Numbered from the stretch's first letter, positions 8,868 through 18,930 are shown. The stretch is DNA of 64,000 bases from Paraburkholderia sp. FT54 (GCF_031585635.1 NZ_CP134195.1:2976001-3040000), one strand, 5' to 3'. Translations and numbers: made by a program. Notes: generated from the letters alone by a model not told the origin.

Positions 8868-9992
8868 CTACGCCTTCAGCAAAGTCCTCGAATGCCGTTC
8901 GATGTTCCAGTTCGGCTCGGTTTCCAGCAACCGCTCGCGCAGCCGGTCCACCTGTTCGGCAAGCCGCTGGCCGAGCCAATACGGCCCCTGCAAGTCGGAC
9001 GGCAGCTTGAGCGCCGCGTCGCTGTCCCTCTGCGCAAGCGGCGACGCGGCCGGAATGCCGAAGCGCGTCGCCCGGCCAAAGCGCAGGCCGCGCGCCATCG
9101 CCAGCAAAATCGAACGCACGGTGCGCACCTCCAGGCCGCAGTGCGCGGCATACGCGGCACGCGCCACGGCGTCGGCTTGCATCAACGGACCCGTGGCGAG
9201 CAACTCCAGCGAACTGAGCACCGAGCGGTGCAGCCGCTGAATTTCTTCGAGCTTCGACTGCGGCAGGTCGATTTCCTTCGCCACCGAAGGCATCAGCGAA
9301 CGCAATTGCACGAGCCGCTTGTGGATCGCCAGAAAGCGCTTCACCTGCTCCTCCTCGCTGATCGTCTCGCCCTCCAGCAGCCGCGTGTAGACGCGCGCGC
9401 ATTCGCGCAGATTCGTCGCGAGTCCATAGCGCCACGAATAGGTGGCATGCAGCGGCAGCGCGAACGAAAACGCCAGCGCGATCACGATACCGATCAGCAC
9501 GTTCAGTGTGCGCCACAGGCCGACTTCGATCAGGTTGTCGCCGTGCCCCGCGACGATACACATGGTAATGGCCGTCAAGAGCCCGATATAGCCCGACGAG
9601 CCGATCGCGAACCACGCGCAGATACCCGCGACGATCGACATCAGCACATAGGTGAGCGGCGCCGACCCAGTGAGGTTCTGCAGCACGATCAGCGAAAGCC
9701 CGATCGACGCTCCGAGCAGCGTGCCGGCCGCCCGTTCGGCCGCCTTCTTGCGGATGTTGCCGTGATGCTGCAAGCCGCCGATCACCACCAGCAAGGTGAC
9801 CGAGGACCAGATGCCGTGCGGAATGTCGATCCCGGTGGTCGCCAGAATCGAAACCAGCATGGCCAGCCCGACGCGCAGACTGTGCAGCACCCTGGCGTGG
9901 CGATAGCGGTAGTAAGGTGACGTAACCGCGCGGACCATCCGGCTGAGCGCCGAGCGGCGTGGAATCACGGTGTGGGAATCGGCAGAAGCCAT
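8868..9992 (-). CDS. FUSC family membrane protein (aromatic acid exporter-like)
   Basis: A 374-residue inner-membrane protein. At least five hydrophobic helices fill residues 40-190 (LLVVIGGLQHHGNIRKKAAERAAGT is the FUSC signature region) and a long soluble C-terminal half follows. FUSC proteins include the AaeB and YccS efflux components. The start MASADSHTV is chosen; an in-frame start 26 codons upstream would add a stretch that overlaps the upstream terminator. The substrate is unknown. Confidence 0.82.
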   Translation of the reverse strand: MASADSHTVIPRRSALSRMVRAVTSPYYRYRHARVLHSLRVGLAMLVSILATTGIDIPHGIWSSVTLLVVIGGLQHHGNIRKKAAERAAGTLLGASIGLSLIVLQNLTGSAPLTYVLMSIVAGICAWFAIGSSGYIGLLTAITMCIVAGHGDNLIEVGLWRTLNVLIGIVIALAFSFALPLHATYSWRYGLATNLRECARVYTRLLEGETISEEEQVKRFLAIHKRLVQLRSLMPSVAKEIDLPQSKLEEIQRLHRSVLSSLELLATGPLMQADAVARAAYAAHCGLEVRTVRSILLAMARGLRFGRATRFGIPAASPLAQRDSDAALKLPSDLQGPYWLGQRLAEQVDRLRERLLETEPNWNIERHSRTLLKA

Positions 9993-10058
9993 GGCGGCGC
10001 GCTCGATGCGGTGATGGTCGGTCCCGCTATCCTGCCCTGGAGTGGCGCTATAAGACAA

Positions 10059-10086
10059 ACGCCCGCACACTTTCGTATGCGGGCGT
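10059..10086 (-). terminator. Rho-independent terminator of mctP operon
   Basis: A 9-bp stem (ACGCCCGCA / TGCGGGCGT) with a ten-base loop. On the minus strand it is followed by TTTGTCTTAT, the right orientation to end the DUF3311-mctP transcript. Confidence 0.75.
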
Positions 10087-10141
10087 TGCGGTTTTCAGGC
10101 TGTCGGGCCACGTGAAGCAGCACGGCATAAAGTGGGCATGA

Positions 10142-11692
10142 TCAGCTTTCGACCACGTCCAGATAGTCTTCCGGACGGGTACGGTCTTCGGCGCGCTGCA
10201 TGCCGGCGGCGCGCACCAGCAGGCTCACCACCACCGCCACCACCAGGTTCACGATTAGCGACCACACCGCCGCGTAGCCCGGAATCGCCATGCCGAACAG
10301 GTGGATCGTGAAGATCGAGCCGGCCAGCTTCAGCGAAATCGCCATCCACGTGCCGGTTGCGATGCCGACCGCCCAGCCGATCAGCAGGCCGCGGTAGTCG
10401 AGCACGCGCGTGTACAGACCCAGCACGATCGCCGGCAGCGTCTGGATGATCCAGATGCCGCCGAGCAGTTGCAACTGGATCGCATACGTGAGCGGCAGGC
10501 CGAGAATGAACGCCACCGCGCCGACCTTGACGATCAGCGAGACCAGCTTCGCGACATTGGTCTCCTGCTCGTGCGTCATGTTGCGGTTGACGAACTCCTT
10601 GTGGATGTTGCGCGTGTACAGGTTCGCGGCCGCGATCGACATGATCGCCGCCGGCACCAGCGCGCCGATGCCGATCGCCGCGAACGCCACGCCGACGAAC
10701 CACGACGGGAAGTAATGCAGGAACAGCGCCGGCACCGCGAAGTTCGGACCGAATGCCTTGAAGTACGGCGCGAACTCCGGCATGTCCTTCACGCCCGAGG
10801 CCAAGGCCATGAAGCCGAGCAGCGCGAGCAGGCCGAGCACCAGCGAGTAAGCCGGCAGCATCGCCATGTTGCGGCGGATCGTGTTACCCGAATTCGACGA
10901 CAGTACCGCCGTAATCGAGTGCGGATACAGGAACAGCGCGAGCGCCGAACCCACCGCGAGCGTCGCGTACGCGCTGTAGCCGTTCAGGCTCGACACGTCC
11001 GGCGCCTTGAGCAGCAGCTTGGCCGGCGGCACCACGCTGAAGATGTGGCCGAAGCCGCCCAGTTGCGGCGGAATCACAATGATCGCCGCGAAGATGGTGA
11101 TGTAGATCAGGATGTCCTTCACCACCGCGATCATGGCCGGCGCGCGCAGACCCGAGGTGTACGTGTACGCCGCCAGGATCGCGAACGCGATGATGAGCGG
11201 CAGATCGCCGACAAAACCCTTGGTGTCGAAACCGAGCGCGCCGATCACCACTTCGATACCGACCAGTTGCAGCGCGATATACGGCATGGTCGCGACGATG
11301 CCGGTCACGGCGATCGCCAGAGCGAGCATACGGCTGCCATAGCGCGCCGACACGAAGTCGGCCGATGTCACGTAGCCCTGCCGTTTGGCAATGCTCCACA
11401 GTTTCGGGAACACGACGAACGCGAACGGATAGATCAGGATCGTGTACGGCAGCGCGAAGAAACCGGTTGCGCCCGCACCGAATACCAGCGCCGGCACGGC
11501 GATGAAGGTGTACGCGGTGTACAGGTCGCCGCCTAGCAGGAACCATGTGACGATGGTGCCGAAGCGCCGGCCGCCGAGGCCCCACTCTTCCAGATGCGCG
11601 AGATCGCCGCGCCGCCAGTGGGCCGCGATAAAGCCGAGAATCGTGACGCCGACAAAAAACAGAACGAAGACGAAAGTTGCTATGGCGTTCAT
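10142..11692 (-). CDS. mctP: Monocarboxylate uptake permease, sodium:solute symporter family
   Basis: A 516-residue SSS-family permease with about 13 hydrophobic helices. The sequence (WGLGGRRFGTIVTWFLLGGD, GYVTSADFVSARYGS, PHSITAVLSS) fits MctP, which in Rhizobium takes up lactate, pyruvate and alanine. Its ATG overlaps the stop of the DUF3311 gene by one base (TAATG), indicating translational coupling. A DUF3311 partner directly upstream is typical of this subfamily. Confidence 0.88.
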   Translation of the reverse strand: MNAIATFVFVLFFVGVTILGFIAAHWRRGDLAHLEEWGLGGRRFGTIVTWFLLGGDLYTAYTFIAVPALVFGAGATGFFALPYTILIYPFAFVVFPKLWSIAKRQGYVTSADFVSARYGSRMLALAIAVTGIVATMPYIALQLVGIEVVIGALGFDTKGFVGDLPLIIAFAILAAYTYTSGLRAPAMIAVVKDILIYITIFAAIIVIPPQLGGFGHIFSVVPPAKLLLKAPDVSSLNGYSAYATLAVGSALALFLYPHSITAVLSSNSGNTIRRNMAMLPAYSLVLGLLALLGFMALASGVKDMPEFAPYFKAFGPNFAVPALFLHYFPSWFVGVAFAAIGIGALVPAAIMSIAAANLYTRNIHKEFVNRNMTHEQETNVAKLVSLIVKVGAVAFILGLPLTYAIQLQLLGGIWIIQTLPAIVLGLYTRVLDYRGLLIGWAVGIATGTWMAISLKLAGSIFTIHLFGMAIPGYAAVWSLIVNLVVAVVVSLLVRAAGMQRAEDRTRPEDYLDVVES

Positions 11693-11937
11693 TATCGTGC
11701 GCCCCCTTGCGGACGGCCGTCGGAACGCGAGCGCGTCTTGGTCTTGAAGTACACGAGCGCCGTGATGACTGCGCTGATCAGCACCCACAGGAGCTGATAC
11801 CAGTAGAAGAACGGAAAGTCGAACAGCACCGGTTCGACCTTGTTATATGACGGCACCCAGATCATCGCGATCCAGGGCAACAGCAGCAACCAGAGCCAGT
11901 TCTTGCTGGCCTTGTTCGCGTCGGCGTCGTGAGCCAT
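11692..11937 (-). CDS. DUF3311 small membrane protein, MctP partner
   Basis: An 81-residue protein with two hydrophobic helices (WLWLLLLPWIAMIWVPSYN and FYWYQLLWVLISAVITALVYF), the typical DUF3311 layout. It probably serves as a small accessory subunit of the downstream sodium:solute symporter, with which it shares a one-base overlap. It is the first gene of the operon. Confidence 0.88.
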   Translation of the reverse strand: MAHDADANKASKNWLWLLLLPWIAMIWVPSYNKVEPVLFDFPFFYWYQLLWVLISAVITALVYFKTKTRSRSDGRPQGGAR

Positions 11938-12358
11938 GACGTCTCCTCTTCCCTATTATTGAAATGTTGGCCCGTGTTTGACGGGAGGTGGATCCCATAG
12001 CGGATGGCCGCCCGGCGGATGGCCACGGGCGCCCCGAAGCTTCGAAAGAGTATAGGAGCGGCGAACTCGCGGTCAAGCAGGGACGACCCCAGCACGACCG
12101 TGCTTTCAGGGCGGGCGGGACCGTGTGTCGGCAAGAGGAGTTGAAGCGCTGCGGCGAGGCGCATCAGGCCGGGCAGCTTGGGTCTGACAGGCCGGCCCGC
12201 TTCGCGAGGAAGAGGACCGGCTGTTCAATGCGCGATAGATGACGGCGGCGAGCGTCGCGTGGGCGCAACGGCAAGCGGCACACCGGCCGAGTCATTCAGT
12301 GCATGCACTGGTTTGCATCGGACCGGCTTGCGCGGCCCGAGCGCTCAGGTAGTGGGAA
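11938..12358. other. Intergenic region upstream of the DUF3311-mctP operon
   Basis: About 420 bp. It should hold the promoter of the minus-strand mctP operon and the end of the ubiC-glycosylase-methyltransferase transcript. I see no gene and no convincing hairpin with a T tract. Confidence 0.4.
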
Positions 12359-13291
12359 TCACACCGAGAACGAAGCGCCGGTTTGCCCGGTCGATTCCTG
12401 CAGACCCTTGATCCACTTGCGCGCGGGCAAGCCGAGTTGCGCTTCGATCAGCTTCGCGCGCGCTTGCAGCGCCGCGAACGGCACCTCCAATGCCGGACCC
12501 GAGAACGCGATCGCAATGCGGTTGCCGTCGTGCACTTCCGGCAGCGCGACCACGCGGCCGTCGAAGGCTTCGTTCAGACGCTTCATGTTGCGCACGAAGC
12601 TCGGGTGATCGCCGAACAGATTCACCGTCGCCACGCCCGCGTCGGTCAGGCACGCGCGCACCGCACGATAGAAACCGACGCTGTCGAGCACGGGGCCGCG
12701 CGCGGTCGCATCATAGACATCGATCTGCAGTGCGCCGATCGTGCCGTGGTTGGCGCGGTCGTTGACGAAGTCCCATGCGTCGGTTTCGTGCACGGTCAAA
12801 CGGGCGTCGTCGTGCGGCAGTTCGAACATCGTGCGCGCGGCCACCACGACCGCCGGGTTCACTTCCACTGCTTCGACCTTCGCGCGCTTCAGGAAACGAT
12901 GCGCGAACTTGGTCAGCGCCGCGGCGCCCAGACCGAGCTGGACGATGCGCTTGGGCGTTTCGATGAAGAGCAGCCAGGCCATCATCTGCTGCGCGTATTC
13001 GAGTTCGATGTGATCCGGCTTGCGCAGACGCATCGCGCCTTGCACCCACTCCGTGCCGAAATGCAGAAAGCGCACGCCGCCCTCTTCCGAGAATGTCACC
13101 GGTGCAAAACGCGGCTTGCGCGGCGCTTCGATTTGCGGCGCGTCGTGCAGATCGTCGTCGTGCGAAACGCGCTTTTTGTTGCGCATGGCGTTGTGCTCTT
13201 TCTGCGTTTTCTGTTTTCCGCCGGCGACGTCGGCGTCGCGGTTGCGGAAGGCACGCGCTTCAGCCGAAGCGCGCTTGATCAATTTCGTCAT
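12359..13291 (-). CDS. Spermidine synthase-like (SpeE-fold) protein
   Basis: A 310-residue Rossmann-fold protein related to polyamine aminopropyltransferases. The cofactor-binding motif is IVQLGLGAAALTKFAHRF near residue 120, followed by AVEVNPAVV and a ALQIDVYDA acidic segment. The aspartate pair used for polyamine catalysis (DxxD) is not obvious, so true spermidine synthase activity is doubtful. The first 75 residues are a charged extension. The ATG overlaps the glycosylase stop by four bases (ATGA). Confidence 0.78.
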   Translation of the reverse strand: MTKLIKRASAEARAFRNRDADVAGGKQKTQKEHNAMRNKKRVSHDDDLHDAPQIEAPRKPRFAPVTFSEEGGVRFLHFGTEWVQGAMRLRKPDHIELEYAQQMMAWLLFIETPKRIVQLGLGAAALTKFAHRFLKRAKVEAVEVNPAVVVAARTMFELPHDDARLTVHETDAWDFVNDRANHGTIGALQIDVYDATARGPVLDSVGFYRAVRACLTDAGVATVNLFGDHPSFVRNMKRLNEAFDGRVVALPEVHDGNRIAIAFSGPALEVPFAALQARAKLIEAQLGLPARKWIKGLQESTGQTGASFSV

Positions 13292-13761
13292 GTAAGGATG
13301 TCGCGCCAAAGACGCAATTTTTGGTCGAACGAGAGCATAGCATTCGCCGGACTCGACGAAGGCAATACCAGGGTGACGTAACCCGCCGCGCCGATCACCG
13401 GCGCGAAGCGGCCCGCCGTCTTGCCGTTGAAGCAGACTTTCGCGAGCTTCGGCGCGTGGGCGCGCAACGAAGCGAAATCATTGGGGCTGGCATTGCGGAT
13501 CGCCGCGTCGAGACTGCCCTCGCGCGTACAGGCGGCGAGCACGTCCCACACGCCGATGCCATGCGCGAGCACGCGCCGCAGACGCGCTTCGTAGGTGAGT
13601 TCGGCGAGCGGCTCGTCGAGCACGGTGCCGAGCAGGCGCCAGAACTGGTTGCGTGGATGCGCGTAGTACTGCGTCGCCGCGAGCGACGCCTCGCCGGGAA
13701 AACTTCCGAGAATCAGCGTATGCGTATCCGCGGCGACGACAGGAGGAAAGCCGCGCAGCAT
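13288..13761 (-). CDS. DNA-deoxyinosine glycosylase (uracil-DNA glycosylase superfamily)
   Basis: A 157-residue protein of the uracil-DNA glycosylase/MUG fold with the active-site-type segment LILGSFPGEASLAATQYYAHPRNQFWRL (shown in parts: ILGSFPGE and YYAHPRNQFW) and the C-terminal VLPSSSPANA loop. The family removes hypoxanthine from DNA. The start overlaps the ubiC stop (TGATG). A longer in-frame upstream extension is just ubiC read in another frame. Confidence 0.85.
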   Translation of the reverse strand: MLRGFPPVVAADTHTLILGSFPGEASLAATQYYAHPRNQFWRLLGTVLDEPLAELTYEARLRRVLAHGIGVWDVLAACTREGSLDAAIRNASPNDFASLRAHAPKLAKVCFNGKTAGRFAPVIGAAGYVTLVLPSSSPANAMLSFDQKLRLWRDILT

Positions 13762-14444
13762 CAGCGGCCCGGTTCGTCGGACGCACGCGTTGCGGGATGC
13801 GCGCGCGATGCGGTGTGCTCCAGCGCACGGCCGTGTTCGCGCACACGCGGATGCGCGAGCCACTCGTGCGATGTGCTCGCCCCGGACAGCGTCGCCAGAT
13901 GCGTCCACAGCGCCGGCAACATGCATTCGGTCACCATCAGCGGCGCGCCGTGGCGCTCGAACACCGAGCGGCGCGCGACCAGCGCGTGCGGCGGCAACCC
14001 ATCGACTTCACGCGCCGCCAGACGATAGAGCGGATGCCGCGCGGTCAGCTTGCGGCTCACCAGCGACGAACGCGCCACGCTGCTATCGCTGTATAACAAC
14101 TCGGCCAGCGGTCGCGTGCGCAGGCGCCGCATGGCCTGCCACACGCCCGCGCTCGCGGCGAGCGGCGCAACGCTATGCGCGGCCACAAACGGCACGCCGT
14201 CGACGGACAGGACGACTTCCCGGACCCAGACCGGCGCACGCGGCACGAGCCCGAGCGCTGCGTTCTCGTCGGCCCACGGCAGCGCGACGCCTTCGCGCGT
14301 CACGCGCACCGCCACCGCGCCGAGCGCGCGCAGATGCGCGGTCAGTGAACCACCACGGGTCAGCCAGTCTTTCTGGGCGGCGCTCAAGCCGGGTAAGGGC
14401 GCGACGCGCCAGTGGGCGTCGTCGGCATCGAAACGGATAGACAT
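13761..14444 (-). CDS. ubiC: Chorismate pyruvate-lyase
   Basis: First committed step of ubiquinone synthesis: chorismate to 4-hydroxybenzoate plus pyruvate. The 227 residues contain [24 protein letters not shown] (substrate arginine) and the C-terminal [20 protein letters not shown] region with the catalytic glutamate. It is longer than the E. coli enzyme, as usual in Burkholderia. It leads a three-gene operon with 1- and 4-base overlaps to a glycosylase and a SpeE-like gene. Confidence 0.9.
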   Translation of the reverse strand: MSIRFDADDAHWRVAPLPGLSAAQKDWLTRGGSLTAHLRALGAVAVRVTREGVALPWADENAALGLVPRAPVWVREVVLSVDGVPFVAAHSVAPLAASAGVWQAMRRLRTRPLAELLYSDSSVARSSLVSRKLTARHPLYRLAAREVDGLPPHALVARRSVFERHGAPLMVTECMLPALWTHLATLSGASTSHEWLAHPRVREHGRALEHTASRAHPATRASDEPGR

Positions 14445-14683
14445 GGTGTCGGATTATAACGGCGTGGCTGTCGGACCATTCGCCAACACGCACGCCTTTC
14501 CGTTCAGCGGATTCCATCGAATCCGACATCGGTCGTGAAGCACTTCAACTGACGTGTCGAATTCAGATAGTTCCGATTCTCCGCGGCTCGCGTCGCGCGA
14601 TAAAACCTCCGTGCTTCGCAAACCGGCCGCCCGCGATCGAACGGCGCGCCACGTCAATGAATAATCAAGGAGAAAGCACGAAG

Positions 14684-15190
14684 ATGAAGAACATTCTGGG
14701 CGCAACCGCATGCGCAATCTCGGTCCTGTTGGTGGCGGGTTGCGCGTCTGCGCTGAACCGCGACACGGAGACGTCGTTGAACAAGGCTGTCGGCATCGAG
14801 GTGGCGCCGGTCGCCGGCGGTGTCGCGGTCAAGCTGCCCGAAACCGCGCTATTCGATTTCAACAAATCCGACGTGCGCGGCGATGCGGCCGCGGTCATCG
14901 ATCGTTCGGCCGTGCTGCTCAAGCGCAGCAAGAAACCGATTATCGTCGAGGGCTACACCGACAATGTCGGCACGCTCGAATACAACCAGCACCTGTCCGA
15001 AGACCGCGCGACCTCGGTGGGTTACGCGCTGGTGGCACGCGGCATCGCGATGGACCGCGTCCGTACGAAGGGCAACGCGTACAACAACCCGGTGGCCAGC
15101 AACGACACGCCCGAAGGCCGCGCGCTGAACCGTCGAACCGAAATCGTCGTGCGCGGGGAAACGATGGAGACGTTGATGGGAAAGAAGTAG
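14684..15190 (+). CDS. OmpA family outer-membrane lipoprotein
   Basis: A 168-residue lipoprotein. MKNILGATACAISVLLVAGC is a lipoprotein signal with lipobox LVAGC. The C-terminal 100 residues are an OmpA-like peptidoglycan-binding domain (FDFNKSDVR, VEGYTDNVGTLEYNQHLSEDRA, NRRTEIVV). AAGGAG lies about 11 bases before the ATG. The likely role is anchoring the outer membrane to peptidoglycan. Confidence 0.92.
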   Translation: MKNILGATACAISVLLVAGCASALNRDTETSLNKAVGIEVAPVAGGVAVKLPETALFDFNKSDVRGDAAAVIDRSAVLLKRSKKPIIVEGYTDNVGTLEYNQHLSEDRATSVGYALVARGIAMDRVRTKGNAYNNPVASNDTPEGRALNRRTEIVVRGETMETLMGKK

Positions 15191-15225
15191 CCGTCGGCCA
15201 TTTCGAGGCCGGCTTCAGATGAAAT

Positions 15226-15254
15226 CCCGGGCGCGGGTGAGGCCGCCCGGTTTT
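15226..15254 (+). terminator. Rho-independent terminator
   Basis: Stem CCGGGCG / CGCCCGG followed by TTTT, 36 bp behind the OmpA-like lipoprotein gene and reaching the stop codon of the convergent glycosyltransferase. Confidence 0.65.
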
Positions 15255-17074
15255 CAGCCGGCGACACAATCGCGCAATGCTTGCGCGACCTCGGCGAGCA
15301 CCGTATCCCAGCGCCCCAACTCGCGCTGCCTGAACAGACGCGCCGACGGATACCACGGACTATCGTCCCGCTCTGTCATCCAGCGCCAGTCGGTGAACGT
15401 GGGCACCAGCACCCAGACCGGCGTGCCGCATGCGCCGGCCAGATGGGCAACCGCCGTGTCCACCGTGATGACCAGATCGAGCGACTGCACGATCGCCAGC
15501 GTGTCGGCGAACGTGCAGATCTCCGGCCCGAGCCTGTGCATGCCGAGATCCGCGCGCCACGCGATCGCCTCATTCTGCGCCTCGCCTTTTTGCAGCGCGA
15601 ACCAGCTCACGCCGGTCTGCTGCAAAACCGGCAGCCATTGGCTCAGCGGAATCGATCGATAGCGATCGAGCCCATACGCCGGATTGCCCGCCCAGACAAT
15701 GCCGACGCGTTTTCCGAACGGACCGTGCGCCTCGCCCGGAGCGATTGCGTCGAGCCGCCTCTGCCAGCGTTGCGCCTGCGCCGGTTCGGCTCGCAGATAA
15801 GACGTCGCGAGCGGCAGCATCGACAGATCCAGCTTCATATGCTCCGGCATTCTGAGCATGCGACACCAGTAGTCGTACGGTCCGGGCGGCAAGGTGGTCC
15901 ATGCGGCATGCACGCCGGCCGCCCGGCGCGCAACGTCGCCCAATGGAGCCTCGACCCACACGTCGACCTGTGCGCCGCGCCGATGCAGCCAGTCGGCCAT
16001 CCGCAAGAACTGCAGTTGATCGCCGAGCCCCTGCTCGCCGACAAGCAGAAACCGGCGGCCCGCCACCGGCTCGCCTTGCCACTCCGGAAAAGCCGGCCGA
16101 GCCAGATCGTGATTTTCCGGCAAGGCTTCATGCCATCGGTATTGCCGCCAGCCGCTTGTGTAGTTGCCGGCACGCAGCTGTGCGGCCGCCAGGTTGAATT
16201 GCATCAGCGGATGATCGGGCATCAGCCGCGCGGCTTCGACGGCATGCGCATGCATGGCCGGGAACTCGCCCAGCATGTTGAACGCAAATGACATGTTGTG
16301 ATGCAGCCAGCCGTTGTGCGGATCGACGCCCAAGCCTTCAGTGGCGACGCTAATCGCATCCCTGAAACGCTCGACGCCGTTCAGGGCATAGGCCACCTGT
16401 TGTAACGCGGACGCGTCGGCGACAAAACGCGCGCGCAATTCGGCGAGCATGCCGTCGATCCCCGCGCCGCGCTGCGCTCTCGAGAACGCCGCAATCAGCT
16501 CGAGCGCGTCCGGCAGATGCGTCGAGTCGAGCGTCCATGCGCGCAGCCAGTAGTCCGCCGCGTCCTGGTAGCGTTCAAGATCCGTACTGATTTGTGCGAG
16601 CGCGCGAACGGCATGGTGCAACGACGGTTCGCGTTCGAGCGCTGCGAGGTAATGCTCGCGCGCTTCGACAAAGCGCTTCGAGAGCTTCAGGCAATCGCCC
16701 AGATTGCGGTGCAGGCTCGCGCTGCCGCCACCCAAAACCATGGCGCGGTGGTAGAACGCTTCGGCCGCGATCAGCTCGCCGCCCAGCGCGGCGATCAAGC
16801 CGCGATGCTCCCAGATATCCGCGCGCTCGGGCGCGACGTTCAATGCCTGATCGAGATACTCGCGCGAACGGTCGGGCCGGTCGACGCGAAATGACGCGAG
16901 GCCCAGACGGTGGAGCGCGTGCACGTTGTGCGGCTGCTCCGCGAGGACTCGCTGGTAGTCGGCAATGGCTTCGTGATGACGCCCAGTGGCGAAGCAGGCG
17001 TCGGCATGCGCGGCGATCGTGCCGACATCGTCGGAAGAACCGGTGCGGAGCGGAAAATCGGTTTTGTGCATCAA
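15254..17074 (-). CDS. TPR protein with glycosyltransferase family 9-like domain (copy 2)
   Basis: A 606-residue cytoplasmic protein. Residues 20-290 are tetratricopeptide repeats (for example HRLGLASFRVDRPDRSREYL and HRNLGDCLKLSKRFVEAREH). The C-terminal 280 residues carry a GT9/heptosyltransferase-like fold with FLLVGEQGLGDQLQFLR, VGIVWAGNPAY and ITVDTAVAHLAGACGTPVW. Such TPR-GT proteins glycosylate surface proteins or polysaccharides; the acceptor is unknown. It is 47 bp behind a sister gene of the same layout, so a tandem duplication is likely. Confidence 0.82.
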   Translation of the reverse strand: MMHKTDFPLRTGSSDDVGTIAAHADACFATGRHHEAIADYQRVLAEQPHNVHALHRLGLASFRVDRPDRSREYLDQALNVAPERADIWEHRGLIAALGGELIAAEAFYHRAMVLGGGSASLHRNLGDCLKLSKRFVEAREHYLAALEREPSLHHAVRALAQISTDLERYQDAADYWLRAWTLDSTHLPDALELIAAFSRAQRGAGIDGMLAELRARFVADASALQQVAYALNGVERFRDAISVATEGLGVDPHNGWLHHNMSFAFNMLGEFPAMHAHAVEAARLMPDHPLMQFNLAAAQLRAGNYTSGWRQYRWHEALPENHDLARPAFPEWQGEPVAGRRFLLVGEQGLGDQLQFLRMADWLHRRGAQVDVWVEAPLGDVARRAAGVHAAWTTLPPGPYDYWCRMLRMPEHMKLDLSMLPLATSYLRAEPAQAQRWQRRLDAIAPGEAHGPFGKRVGIVWAGNPAYGLDRYRSIPLSQWLPVLQQTGVSWFALQKGEAQNEAIAWRADLGMHRLGPEICTFADTLAIVQSLDLVITVDTAVAHLAGACGTPVWVLVPTFTDWRWMTERDDSPWYPSARLFRQRELGRWDTVLAEVAQALRDCVAG

Positions 17075-17121
17075 CGTCGATCAGTTGTCTGAGTTGCTCA
17101 ACCTGCCATGGCTTGCGCCGC

Positions 17122-18930
17122 TCAGGCTTTCCGGTCCGACGCCATCGTCGTCTTCAGACGCGCGGTCACCCGCTTGACCACCGGCGCCCATTGCGCGGGC
17201 TGCGGCTGTCGGAACAGATCGACCGAGTCATACCAGGGCTGCGTCTCTGCGTTGCCCCACGACCAGTGCGAGACGTGATCGAGCATCGCCAGCACGCGAT
17301 GCCCTAGCGCGCCGCCGAGATGCAACGGCGCGCTGTCGATCGTCACCAGCGCGTCCAGCGCGGTGAGATGCGCCGCCACGTCGTCGAAGCCGCTGTCATA
17401 GCCGCCGCTCAGATCGCACAGGCGATAACCCTGTGCGGCGAGCGCTGTCACATCGGCGTGGCGTCCGGGCGTGAGCGAATGGAATACGACATCCGGCAGC
17501 GCCAGCAGCGGCGTCAGCGCGGCAAGCGGGATCGACCGCTTCGCGTCGCGCCGGTGCGTCGGGCTGCCCGACCAGACGAGACCGACGTGCCACTTCGCAT
17601 TGGGCGCGTACACGCTGATCCGCTCGCGCCACGCCGCGACCTTCGACGCATCGGCCTGCAAGTAGGGCGCGCCGCGCACCTGCTGCGGCTCGAGACCGAG
17701 CACGAGCGGCAGACTCATGAGCGGCAAAGCGTAGTCCGGCGAGCCGAGCGGGCCCGCTTCGATCGACACGCAATCGGCATGGAAACGCGCGAACAGCGGT
17801 TGCAACGCGCGACGCACGGCGAGCACCAGCCGGCCGCCTTCGTCACGCACCCGTGCCGCCAGATGCGGAACGAAGCGCACCATCTGGATGTCGTCGCCGC
17901 TGCCCTGCTCGCTGTGCACGACCAAAGTCTTGCCGGCGAGCGCCTCGCCATGCCAGCGCGGGCACAGGCGCTTCATCACGCAGACGACGTTGTTCTGCTC
18001 GCGGTCTTCGCGCGCAAGACGCGCCTCGAAGCGCGGCCACGCGCTCGACCACGCGCCGCGCCGCAATTCCAGGTCTGCCAGATCGACGGCTGCCTGCACC
18101 GCTGACGGATCGAGCGCAAGTGCCGCGCGCAGCGCCGCCTCGCTGTCCTCGTAGCGCGCCTGCTCGTTGAGATACATGCCGATTGCCGCCAGCACGTCCG
18201 CATTGCCCGGCGCAGCGGCATCCACGGCGCGCATGGTGGCCTCCGCCGCTGCCGCGTCATCGCACTGCCATTGCGCGTGGCTGAGTTGCCATGCCATTTC
18301 CGCGTCGGCGGGATGGCGCGCAAGACTCTCGCGGCAGATGCGCTCGACCGTCGGCCAATCGCGAATTTCGCGGAACGCCAGCGCGAGTTGCAACGGCAAC
18401 GCAGGATCGACCGAGGGGTCGAGTGCATACGCCCGCATCAGCGCCGCGCGACGCTCGGCCCGCGCGCTCGTCTCGGGCAGTGCCGCCAACGCGATCGACA
18501 ACCACCACGGCGCGCGCGCGTCCTGCGGTGCTCGACGCTCGTAGGCACGCAACATGTGGGCGGCCGCCGAATGCGCGCCGCAAGTGTCGATCAACCACGC
18601 AACCCACTCGATGCTTGCCTCGAGCGGCTGCGCCGCCACCGCCCGCTCGCTGTTGCGCTGCGCGGCGCTGGTGTTGCCGAGCCCATCGGCAAAGAGCGCC
18701 ACCCGCGCATGGCGCGTGCCGTTCGCGCACGCTTGCGCCTGCGATGCGCTGTGATACGCCGCTTCGAATCGCCCTGCGCTCGCACACAGGTCGGCGTGCA
18801 ACTGCGGTGTCCCGCCGCCCACGGCGAATTCGACCGCACGACGCGCGGCGGCATCGAAGCCTTGCTCGCGCAGAATCGACCACAGGAGATGAACGGAATC
18901 GAGAGATACTGCCAGGGCGGAGTCGGACAT
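17122..18930 (-). CDS. TPR protein with glycosyltransferase family 9-like domain (copy 1)
   Basis: A 602-residue sister of the next gene. TPR-like helices fill residues 1-320 and a GT9-like domain follows with TLVVHSEQGSGDDIQMVRFV, VGLVWSGSPTHRRDAKRSI and VTIDSAPLHLGGALGHRV, ending in PWYDSVDLFRQ. The two proteins share domain order and catalytic segments but are diverged. It is the first gene of the pair, reading away from an unusually AT-rich intergenic region. Confidence 0.82.
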   Translation of the reverse strand: MSDSALAVSLDSVHLLWSILREQGFDAAARRAVEFAVGGGTPQLHADLCASAGRFEAAYHSASQAQACANGTRHARVALFADGLGNTSAAQRNSERAVAAQPLEASIEWVAWLIDTCGAHSAAAHMLRAYERRAPQDARAPWWLSIALAALPETSARAERRAALMRAYALDPSVDPALPLQLALAFREIRDWPTVERICRESLARHPADAEMAWQLSHAQWQCDDAAAAEATMRAVDAAAPGNADVLAAIGMYLNEQARYEDSEAALRAALALDPSAVQAAVDLADLELRRGAWSSAWPRFEARLAREDREQNNVVCVMKRLCPRWHGEALAGKTLVVHSEQGSGDDIQMVRFVPHLAARVRDEGGRLVLAVRRALQPLFARFHADCVSIEAGPLGSPDYALPLMSLPLVLGLEPQQVRGAPYLQADASKVAAWRERISVYAPNAKWHVGLVWSGSPTHRRDAKRSIPLAALTPLLALPDVVFHSLTPGRHADVTALAAQGYRLCDLSGGYDSGFDDVAAHLTALDALVTIDSAPLHLGGALGHRVLAMLDHVSHWSWGNAETQPWYDSVDLFRQPQPAQWAPVVKRVTARLKTTMASDRKA

